64,000 bases of DNA from positions 930,001 to 994,000 of the forward strand of contig NZ_CP044507.1 of the NCBI RefSeq assembly GCF_008831505.1. Direction: 5' to 3'. Below are positions 57,643 through 64,000 of the stretch, in pieces. Made by a program: the position numbers and the translations under genes. Under the pieces are notes generated by a model. That model saw only the letters and a program-made list of their open reading frames with translations. It was not told the DNA's origin and ran no database searches. Source of the DNA: Chryseobacterium sp. Its GTDB lineage: Bacteria > Bacteroidota > Bacteroidia > Flavobacteriales > Weeksellaceae. The number at the start of each line of letters is the position of its first letter. Within the stretch, counting starts at the first letter, position 1.

Positions 57643-59133
57643 ATGCAGGAAACAAATCTGACCACGACCAAAAGGATCAAGAACAATCCGAAAATCATGA
57701 AAGCCTGGGCGGTTTATGACTGGGCTAATTCGGTTTATTCACTGGTAATTACTTCTACCATATTTCCCATCTATTATGCGATACTGACCACGATAACGGA
57801 AAAAAAGGTTTTTGTTGAAGAAACCGGTGAGTACATAATGGTCCCGGTTAGAAACCAGATTACTGTTTTCGGCGAAAGTTACCATCCCGACGCTGTTTAT
57901 GGTTATTCCCTCACCATTTCCTTCTTTATTGTAGTACTGCTTTCACCCTTCCTGTCATCACTGGCTGATACGATTGGGAATAAAAAGTCCTTCCTGCAGT
58001 TCTTCTGCTACCTGGGTGCCACCTCATGTATGGGTTTGGCCATGTTCACCGGTATGAACAATGTCTTTTTGGGACTTCTTTTCAGCATAACTGCCAGCGT
58101 GGGCTTTTGGGGCAGTTTGGTTTTCTACAATTCCTTCCTGCCGGATATTGCCACACGTGACAAACAGGATGCACTGTCGGCCCGCGGTTATGTTTACGGG
58201 TATATCGGATCCGTAGTTTTGGTCATTATCTGTCTTATATTGATTCAGGTGCTTGCTAAAGATGCGGAACAGGCAAAACTTTATACCCGGATTTCATTCC
58301 TGCTTACAGGTGCCTGGTGGTTTGGTTTTGCACAGTATACCTTCCGCCATCTGCCGCAGTTTGGCTTGATCAAAGATCAGCTACCCAAGGATCTGGTGCT
58401 GCTGAACTATAAGAATATCTTCAAAAAACACGAAGAGCAGGGTGGATTTTTTGAGGTGCTGAAAGACAATATCAATTTTTATCTGGATGTTGCCAAAGAG
58501 AGTTTTAATGAGCTTTTTAAGGTGGGGCGTACACTTTTTAAAGATGCCAACCTGAAATATTTCCTTTCCAGTTTTTTCTTTTACAGTGTGGGTATGCAGA
58601 CCATCTTCCTCATGGCAACACTTTTCGGTAAAAGCGAAATCAACCTGGAACAGGGTAAGCTTATTGCCACGCTGCTTATTATTCAGATTGAAGCCATCAT
58701 TGGCGCTGTTATATTCTCCAGGCTTTCACGCCGGATCGGAAACAAAAATGTAATCTCAATAGCTGTAATCCTCTGGATGGTGGCCTGTCTTTCTGCTTAC
58801 TTCCTGAACAAGGAAAATCCATATGTAGAATATCAGTTCTACGGTGTTGCAGCAATTGTAGGTCTGGTAATGGGTGGTCTGCAGGCCATGTCACGCTCCA
58901 CTTACTCCAAATTACTGCCGGAGGAGAGCAATGACAATACCACATATTTCAGTTTTTATGATGTTTTGGAAAAACTGGCCATTATTTTAGGAACCTTCAT
59001 TTTTGCTACCCTGATAGACAGGTTCGACAATATGCGGTATGCCGCGCTTTCAATGACCCTGTTTTTCGCCGTCGGACTTATTCTTATCAGATTCATGAAG
59101 ATCCAGGTGAATACGGATAAAGAAGTTTTATAG
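57643..59133 (+). CDS. UMF1-family MFS transporter (Atg22-like)
   Basis: Membrane transporter of 496 residues with about 12 helices. The N-terminal MKAWAVYDWANSVYSLVITSTIFPIYYAIL is the hallmark of the UMF1/Atg22 group, in which the yeast member exports amino acids from the vacuole. ALSARGYVYGYIGSVVL and GLQAMSRSTYSKLLPEE, with the second MFS-like loop, also fit. The substrate in bacteria is unknown. A longer loop (about 255-300) lies between the halves. It is followed by the mevalonate kinase gene after about 100 bases. Confidence 0.9.
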   Translation: MQETNLTTTKRIKNNPKIMKAWAVYDWANSVYSLVITSTIFPIYYAILTTITEKKVFVEETGEYIMVPVRNQITVFGESYHPDAVYGYSLTISFFIVVLLSPFLSSLADTIGNKKSFLQFFCYLGATSCMGLAMFTGMNNVFLGLLFSITASVGFWGSLVFYNSFLPDIATRDKQDALSARGYVYGYIGSVVLVIICLILIQVLAKDAEQAKLYTRISFLLTGAWWFGFAQYTFRHLPQFGLIKDQLPKDLVLLNYKNIFKKHEEQGGFFEVLKDNINFYLDVAKESFNELFKVGRTLFKDANLKYFLSSFFFYSVGMQTIFLMATLFGKSEINLEQGKLIATLLIIQIEAIIGAVIFSRLSRRIGNKNVISIAVILWMVACLSAYFLNKENPYVEYQFYGVAAIVGLVMGGLQAMSRSTYSKLLPEESNDNTTYFSFYDVLEKLAIILGTFIFATLIDRFDNMRYAALSMTLFFAVGLILIRFMKIQVNTDKEVL

Positions 59134-59201
59134 TTTAGACACTGATAATTTTGTGGCTTGCCTTTTGCTAAATGCTTAGCAGAAAATCACTCTGCTTTTT
59201 G

Positions 59202-59209
59202 TATCTTTG
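59202..59209 (+). promoter_or_regulatory. -7 box of the mevalonate kinase gene
   Basis: TATCTTTG, an exact match, 28 bases before the ATG at 59238. Confidence 0.55.
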
Positions 59210-59237
59210 CAATTGGAAATGTGATCCTTAATTTAAT

Positions 59238-60167
59238 ATGACGAATCCTTTATTTTACGCGAAAATCCTTCTCTTCGGTGAATACGGTATCATCGAGGAT
59301 TCTCAGGGGCTTACAGTGCCTTACAGTTTCTATAAGGGTACCCTTAAGTTTTCAGCATTACCTACAGATTTTGAGAAAAAATCCAATGAACACCTTAGGC
59401 TTTATGCTTCTTATCTGAACACGGTTATACTGCCGGATGGATATCAGCTTGACCTTGAGGCATTTCAAAAAGACCTTGACAACAACCTGTTCTTTGACAG
59501 TAATATACCGCAGGGATATGGTGTGGGAAGTTCCGGTGCCCTGGTTGCGGCAATTTTTGAAAGATATTCGCTTACAAAGTATCATCCCGACAGTATTTCC
59601 AAAGACCAGCTGAAAGACCTGAAAAAGGTTTTTGGTATCCTGGAAAGTTATTTCCACGGCACCAGTTCCGGTATCGATCCGCTGATCTGTTATATGAATC
59701 TGCCTATACTTATTGAGAACCGGGAGAGTGTAGACAAGGTTACCATTCCGGCCAGTACAGATGACAGAAAAGGCGCCATTTTCCTGATCGACAGCGGCAT
59801 GGTAGGAGAGACCGGCCCTATGGTGCAGATATTCTTTGAGAAAATGAAAACCGAAGGCTTCCGTAAAACACTCCGCGAGGAGTTTATCCGCTATAACAAT
59901 GCCTGTATTGATGCTTTCCTGAAAAAGGAAATGAATCCGTTCTTCAAAAACCTGAAGAATCTTTCAGTTTGGGCCTACGAGCATTTTAAACCAATGATTC
60001 CTGAGAGCATTTATAATATCTGGAAGAAAGGTATAGACACCAACGCATACTATCTTAAACTGTGCGGCAGCGGCGGCGGCGGTTACATCCTTGGATTTAC
60101 CCGGGATTACGAAGAAGCCGAAAAGATGCTGAGTGGCTTTAATAAAGAAGTGATTTACAGATTCTGA
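59238..60167 (+). CDS. Mevalonate kinase-like GHMP kinase
   Basis: GHMP-family kinase of 309 residues that phosphorylates mevalonate in isoprenoid synthesis. The start region is FYAKILLFGEYGIIEDSQGL, the ATP-binding glycine loop is PQGYGVGSSGALVAA, and the catalytic Asp lies in GTSSGIDPLICYM. The C-terminal CGSGGGGYILGF is the third GHMP motif. The gene is followed 47 bases later by a UbiA prenyltransferase, so isoprenoid supply and use are paired. The other mevalonate enzymes are outside the window. Confidence 0.9.
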   Translation: MTNPLFYAKILLFGEYGIIEDSQGLTVPYSFYKGTLKFSALPTDFEKKSNEHLRLYASYLNTVILPDGYQLDLEAFQKDLDNNLFFDSNIPQGYGVGSSGALVAAIFERYSLTKYHPDSISKDQLKDLKKVFGILESYFHGTSSGIDPLICYMNLPILIENRESVDKVTIPASTDDRKGAIFLIDSGMVGETGPMVQIFFEKMKTEGFRKTLREEFIRYNNACIDAFLKKEMNPFFKNLKNLSVWAYEHFKPMIPESIYNIWKKGIDTNAYYLKLCGSGGGGYILGFTRDYEEAEKMLSGFNKEVIYRF

Positions 60168-60214
60168 TCATCAACCTGATTTTTTATGATTACCGGCTTG
60201 CCCTCTGACTGTTT

Positions 60215-61108
60215 ATGAAAAAAAAACCTGTAATCTACAGAATTTCACAGCTGACGGGCTTCCTTCTGGGAGCGCGTTTTTTCATGACTGTCCTGCTGGC
60301 TTTTGCGCTGTATGTCTCCACATTTTTTCTGTTTAACCAGGAAGAAAGTCTGCGTGCCTTTGTTTTTGATTTTCGTGTGCACGCTATTATCTTCTGCAGT
60401 TTACTCAGCATTCTGGCAGGTGGCATCATCAATCAGTTTTATGACCGCGAGAAGGACCGCCTGGTGAAACCTTTCCGGAGCAGGCTGCAGGCTTTCCTGA
60501 AACAGAAGTATTTTCTGTATGCTTATCTGATCCTTAATACGCTGTCGCTGGGTATCGCACTGCTTATCTCAGCGCGGGTTGTAATCTTCTTCCTCATTTA
60601 CCAGTTCCTGATGTGGCTGTACAGTCACCGCCTTAGCCGAATGCTTGTCATTAACAATGTCACATTCGTAGCGCTTACACTGTATCCTTTTTTTGGGATG
60701 CTGGTTTACTACCGTACTTTTTCCGTTCAGATTTTTATGATGGCGCTTTATCTGACCCTTATGTTGCTGCTTACGGACATCATAAAGGATACCCTCACAA
60801 AAAAAGCGGACCGGCTATTCGGATATATGACCATTCCCAACCATTTCAACGAAAAAACTACAACAGCAGTCATTTCCGTCCTCCTGGGATTCACCTTTGG
60901 TGTTTCACTGATTATTACGGACTGGCTTGGGCTGGAGCGGGTTATGGGCTGGTATTTTCTCCTGGGCCTGATTGTATTGGCAGCAGTTTTTTTCCAAATG
61001 AAGCTCAAAAGAGAGAGGTCCCGGTCCTATGCACTTAATACGCTGCGGATCTGGATTTTCGTGGGCATACTGGCTATGCTTGCAGACGGGATTATATTGA
61101 AGCATTAA
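60215..61108 (+). CDS. UbiA-family prenyltransferase
   Basis: Integral membrane transferase of 297 residues with about eight or nine helices. The two Asp-rich metal motifs are NQFYDREKDRLVKP (NxxxDxxxD) and LLTDIIKDTLTKKADR (DxxxD), which bind the prenyl diphosphate. The acceptor cannot be told; relatives in Flavobacteria include geranylgeranylglycerol-phosphate-like and quinone-type enzymes. It follows the mevalonate kinase gene and is probably co-transcribed. Confidence 0.88.
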   Translation: MKKKPVIYRISQLTGFLLGARFFMTVLLAFALYVSTFFLFNQEESLRAFVFDFRVHAIIFCSLLSILAGGIINQFYDREKDRLVKPFRSRLQAFLKQKYFLYAYLILNTLSLGIALLISARVVIFFLIYQFLMWLYSHRLSRMLVINNVTFVALTLYPFFGMLVYYRTFSVQIFMMALYLTLMLLLTDIIKDTLTKKADRLFGYMTIPNHFNEKTTTAVISVLLGFTFGVSLIITDWLGLERVMGWYFLLGLIVLAAVFFQMKLKRERSRSYALNTLRIWIFVGILAMLADGIILKH

Positions 61109-61133
61109 CCTTTTTTATACCGCAAACTATTGT

Positions 61134-61141
61134 TAAATTTG
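61134..61141 (+). promoter_or_regulatory. -7 box of proline dehydrogenase
   Basis: TAAATTTG, an exact match, 21 bases before the ATG at 61163. Confidence 0.55.
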
Positions 61142-61162
61142 CGTAATAATTCCACCCATTTT

Positions 61163-62332
61163 ATGTCCATCTTCAACGATACAAAGATTGCTTTTCAGGA
61201 TAAATCCACCGACCAGCTCCGAAAAGCCTACTGGATGTTTAAAGCCATTGAGCATCCTACGCTTACAAGTTTAGGTATAAAAGCTCTCAACTTCACCATT
61301 CACAACAGATTTCCCCTTGTGGAAGGCATTGTACGTACCACTCTCTTCGAGCAGTTTGCCGGGGGCGAGACCCGTGAGAAAAGCCTGCAGGTTGTTGACA
61401 AGTTATACAAACACCATATAGGAAGCATCTTCGATTATGCAATTGAAGGAAAAGAGGATGAAGCGACTTTTGATCTTACCTGTGAGGAGATTAAGCACAA
61501 CATTAATTTTGCCGAAGGTAATCCGGCGATTCCTTTCGTGGTTTTTAAACCTACCGCATTTGGACGTCTGGGCATTTATCAGGAAATCCAGGCCGGAACG
61601 GAACTGACGACCAGTGAAAAGGAAGAGTGGGCACGCGTGGTTAAGCGTTATGAAAACGTTTGCCGCCTGGCGTATGAGAAAGATGTAGTCATCATGATTG
61701 ATGCCGAGGAAACCTGGATACAGACCGCTGTGGATGATCTTGTTAATGATATGATGTCCAGGTTTAACCAGGAAAAAGCCATCGTCTGGAATACCATTCA
61801 GATGTACCGCACCGGACGGCTGGAATATCTGGCGCAGGACCTGAAACGGGCTACGGAAGGAAACTATTACCTGGGTTATAAATTTGTTCGCGGTGCCTAC
61901 ATGGAAAAGGAGAGAGCCCGCGCCGCAGAGATGAACTATCCGGATCCTATACAGCCTGACAAACAGTCTACCGATGATAATTTTAACGCTGCCATCGACT
62001 TTGTAATGAAGAACACCGACCGCGTTTCCGCCTTTTTCGGTACACATAATGAAAAGTCTACGGAGCTGGTCATGGATAGGATGCGAGACCGGTCACTGCC
62101 AAATGATTACGGGAAAATTCACTTTGGCCAGCTGTACGGCATGAGTGATAATATTACTTATTATTTAGGCGAAAATAAGTACAACGCCACTAAATATCTG
62201 CCTTACGGACCCGTACGAGATGTCGTTCCTTACCTTACACGCCGGGCTCAGGAAAATACTTCGGTAGCAGGACAGACAGGCCGTGAGCTGGCACTTATCT
62301 CTAAAGAGCTGGAAAGAAGAAAAGGCAGTTAG
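61163..62332 (+). CDS. Proline dehydrogenase (monofunctional)
   Basis: FAD enzyme oxidising proline to pyrroline-5-carboxylate, 389 residues, a stand-alone form and not fused to the aldehyde dehydrogenase of PutA. Characteristic parts are VIMIDAEETWIQTAVDDL, YYLGYKFVRGAYMEKER, FFGTHNEKSTELV and HFGQLYGMSDNITYYLGENKY, with LPYGPVRDVVPYLTRRAQEN at the C terminus (the RxxxRR-type substrate motif). ATG at 61163 gives the normal start. The partner P5C dehydrogenase is not in the window. A terminator follows. Confidence 0.94.
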   Translation: MSIFNDTKIAFQDKSTDQLRKAYWMFKAIEHPTLTSLGIKALNFTIHNRFPLVEGIVRTTLFEQFAGGETREKSLQVVDKLYKHHIGSIFDYAIEGKEDEATFDLTCEEIKHNINFAEGNPAIPFVVFKPTAFGRLGIYQEIQAGTELTTSEKEEWARVVKRYENVCRLAYEKDVVIMIDAEETWIQTAVDDLVNDMMSRFNQEKAIVWNTIQMYRTGRLEYLAQDLKRATEGNYYLGYKFVRGAYMEKERARAAEMNYPDPIQPDKQSTDDNFNAAIDFVMKNTDRVSAFFGTHNEKSTELVMDRMRDRSLPNDYGKIHFGQLYGMSDNITYYLGENKYNATKYLPYGPVRDVVPYLTRRAQENTSVAGQTGRELALISKELERRKGS

Positions 62333-62364
62333 ATATAGCATCAACTTAAGTAATTTATAAAATT

Positions 62365-62390
62365 GAGCGGAGCAGGATCCGCTCTTTTTT
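62365..62390 (+). terminator. Terminator after proline dehydrogenase
   Basis: GAGCGGA and TCCGCTC arms around a 6-base loop, then T residues. Confidence 0.85.
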
Positions 62391-62425
62391 ATGCTCAAAA
62401 GCCGGTAAAACTTATATTAAATCCT

Positions 62426-62433
62426 TATTTTTG
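62426..62433 (+). promoter_or_regulatory. -7 box of priA
   Basis: TATTTTTG, an exact match, 43 bases before the TTG at 62477. Confidence 0.5.
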
Positions 62434-62476
62434 GATTTACTTTTCAGCAGTCACCACCAATTCCACAAGCACTACC

Positions 62477-64000
62477 TTGAAGTTTGCACAGATAATTCTT
62501 CCACTTAACCTGCACGGAACGTTCACCTACACTGTTTCGGTAGCCATCGGGGATCAACTTCGCCCCGGAATGCGCGTTTTAGTGCCGTTTGGCGGAAAAA
62601 AAATTTATACGGGTATCGTTTTCAGGATTCATGATGAAGTTCAGGACGCATTTGTGCCGAAAGAAATCATCAGTATACTGGACGAATCTCCCATTTTACC
62701 ACAGGAACAGATTGATTTCTGGGCCTGGATGTCCGATTATTATCTGTGTAATCTGGGTGAGATTTACAGGCTGGCTTTCCCCGGTTCGTTGAAGCTGGAA
62801 AGTGAAACCTATCTTAAAATGAAGCCTAATGTGGTTGTAGACTTCCAGAATCTAGATGTACACGAAATGTACCTGATTCAGGCCCTGGAGGTCAGACAGT
62901 TAATTAATCTTTCTGAGATTGAGGCGTTTATTCCTAAAAAGGAAATAATCAAGACCATTAATTCGCTGATAGACTTACAGTATATTGAGGTGGATGAGAA
63001 GATCACAGAAAAGTATAAGGCCAAAGAAGTAGCCTATGTGCGAATTAAGGATCCTGAAGCCGTCCGGAATCATCTGCCGGAAATCCTTCTCCAGCTGAAA
63101 AGGTCGCCCAAACAGCAGGAACTGTTTCTGATGATCCTCCAGATGCATACCGAAAACCCCGAAGCTCAGCTTCGCAAGTCCCATATTCTGGACGATGGTA
63201 ATTTTGCGCATGCACAACTTAAATCCCTTCTCGAAAAGAACCTTGTTGAGGAATATTTTCTGCAGGTGGACCGCCTGGAATCATATGAAGGTGAAACGGA
63301 ACAGCTGGAAGAGCTGAGCGGTGAGCAGATGCGCGCCCGTAAGGAAATAGCTGAAGCGTTTGAGGAAGGTAAGAATGTGCTGTTGCATGGCGTAACTTCA
63401 TCCGGCAAGACCCATCTCTATCTTGAGAATATCGAGGAGACTGTTTTGGCCGGTCTGAATGTTCTTTTGCTGCTTCCGGAAATTGCGCTGACCAAGCAAA
63501 CTGCGATGCGTCTGGAAAAGAAATACGGTCAGGCATTAGGTTATTACCATCAGAAACTGTCGGATTTTGAAAGGGTAGAAGTGTGGCGCCGTATCCGCAA
63601 CAACGAAATCAGGGTATTGGTTGGAACACGAAACTCGCTTTTTCTGCCGTTCCGCAATCTTGGACTGATTGTAGTTGATGAAGAGCATGATACCGCCTAC
63701 CGTCCCCGTGAGGTAGCCCCTTATTTCAATGCCCGGGATGCCAGTCTCATACTGGCCGAGCTTTATGGCGGACGGGTAATTCTGGGATCGGCCACTCCAT
63801 CGGTAGAGAGTTACTGGCTGGCCCAAAACGACAGGCTTAAGCTGGTCACGTTAAGCGAAAGATTCGGCAAGGTGAATCTGCCTCAGTTTGAAATTATAGA
63901 TTTTAAAGAGGCACAGCAGAGCAAAAAGGTTAGTGGCAACTTTTCCCAGCAGGTACTCGATGAGATTACTGAAAATCTTCAGCATAAAAATCAGGTGATG
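62477..64000 (+). CDS. priA: Primosomal replication restart helicase PriA (3' partial)
   Basis: Superfamily 2 helicase that reloads the replisome at stalled forks; 508 residues are visible and the frame runs open to the right edge. The start is TTG (LKFAQIILPLNLHGTFTYTV), as no in-frame ATG precedes this family-typical N terminus. The 3'-DNA-binding domain covers about residues 1-100. Walker A is GVTSSGKTHLY at about 305-313, and the DEEHD box is at 401-405. The zinc-binding Cys region and C-terminal helicase half fall beyond the edge. No gene on the opposite strand is credible here. Confidence 0.94.
   Translation, partial: MKFAQIILPLNLHGTFTYTVSVAIGDQLRPGMRVLVPFGGKKIYTGIVFRIHDEVQDAFVPKEIISILDESPILPQEQIDFWAWMSDYYLCNLGEIYRLAFPGSLKLESETYLKMKPNVVVDFQNLDVHEMYLIQALEVRQLINLSEIEAFIPKKEIIKTINSLIDLQYIEVDEKITEKYKAKEVAYVRIKDPEAVRNHLPEILLQLKRSPKQQELFLMILQMHTENPEAQLRKSHILDDGNFAHAQLKSLLEKNLVEEYFLQVDRLESYEGETEQLEELSGEQMRARKEIAEAFEEGKNVLLHGVTSSGKTHLYLENIEETVLAGLNVLLLLPEIALTKQTAMRLEKKYGQALGYYHQKLSDFERVEVWRRIRNNEIRVLVGTRNSLFLPFRNLGLIVVDEEHDTAYRPREVAPYFNARDASLILAELYGGRVILGSATPSVESYWLAQNDRLKLVTLSERFGKVNLPQFEIIDFKEAQQSKKVSGNFSQQVLDEITENLQHKNQVM

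Noticed and set aside
61403-62047. 214-residue minus-strand ORF
   Set aside because: Antisense shadow of proline dehydrogenase; no family features.

Overview
The window looks like chromosomal core genome of a member of the Bacteroidota, class Flavobacteriia, most probably the Chryseobacterium/Kaistella group (Weeksellaceae). The evidence is: many -7 promoter boxes of the form TAnnTTTG just upstream of start codons; three proteins with type IX secretion (T9SS) C-terminal sorting domains; signal peptides that nearly all leave Gln at the predicted mature N terminus; a fused PurL; a flavobacterial-style mevalonate kinase; and weak Shine-Dalgarno signals throughout. I saw no rRNA, tRNA, CRISPR array, prophage or insertion sequence. 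Base composition is moderate by eye (low to mid 40s % GC) and gene density is high.

Layout. 0-4.8 kb: the end of alkB, a two-gene BON-domain unit, a dicarboxylate/amino-acid symporter, and an Fe-S pair (Mrp/ApbC and a NifU C-terminal protein). 4.8-9.7 kb: PBP4-type DacB, an orphan histidine kinase, an M1 aminopeptidase and an ECF sigma factor. 9.7-18.9 kb: lipA, a dienelactone-hydrolase lipoprotein, a SpoIIAA-like protein, cinA, a Kunitz/BPTI-like lipoprotein, a glutaminyl cyclase lipoprotein, a secreted protein of unknown function, a deoxynucleoside kinase, an ArsC-family protein, and a minus-strand group (TIGR01777, DUF493, DUF4197). 19-35.8 kb: purB, purL, dgkA-like, dnaN, a J-domain protein, a tiny Cys/Lys-rich protein on the minus strand, gcvP, a Nei-like glycosylase, dgt, an SPFH protein, ada, and the head-to-head pair HsdR_N-like/holA. 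35.8-37.2 kb: about 1.3 kb without credible genes, made of G-poor phrase-like repeats. 37.2-45.7 kb: DUF3606, ligD, udk, an FtsB-like protein, a methylmalonyl-CoA mutase small-subunit-like protein, a THUMP-like methyltransferase, a small lipoprotein, a second phrase-repeat patch and an M20 dipeptidase. 45.8-49.4 kb: three consecutive T9SS cargo proteins. 49.6-64 kb: an SDR, etfBA, a bifunctional-nuclease-type protein, a nucleoside-type MFS transporter, two exported proteins of unknown function, a thiolase, a UMF1-type MFS transporter, mevalonate kinase, a UbiA prenyltransferase, proline dehydrogenase and the start of priA (cut by the right edge).

How the genes fit together. Several neighbours form small functional units: mrp-nifU (Fe-S delivery), purB-purL (purines), udk-ftsB-like-mutA-like, etfB-etfA (electron transfer; thiolase and proline dehydrogenase nearby also serve oxidation of acyl and amino-acid carbon), and mevalonate kinase-UbiA (isoprenoid supply and use). 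DNA maintenance is well represented: alkB, ada, nei-like, ligD, dnaN, holA, priA and dgt. The glutaminyl cyclase lipoprotein at 14.0 kb is the likely enzyme for converting the N-terminal Gln of the window's many AQ-cleaved exported proteins into pyroglutamate.

Most worth a second look: the phrase-repeat intergenic regions, the bacterial Kunitz-like lipoprotein, the unannotated 50-residue Cys/Lys-rich ORF with its own promoter box, the holA/HsdR_N pair whose promoter boxes lie inside each other's coding sequence, and the co-occurrence of a glutaminyl cyclase with eight Gln+1 signal peptides. I did not find a complete, obviously new multi-gene system.
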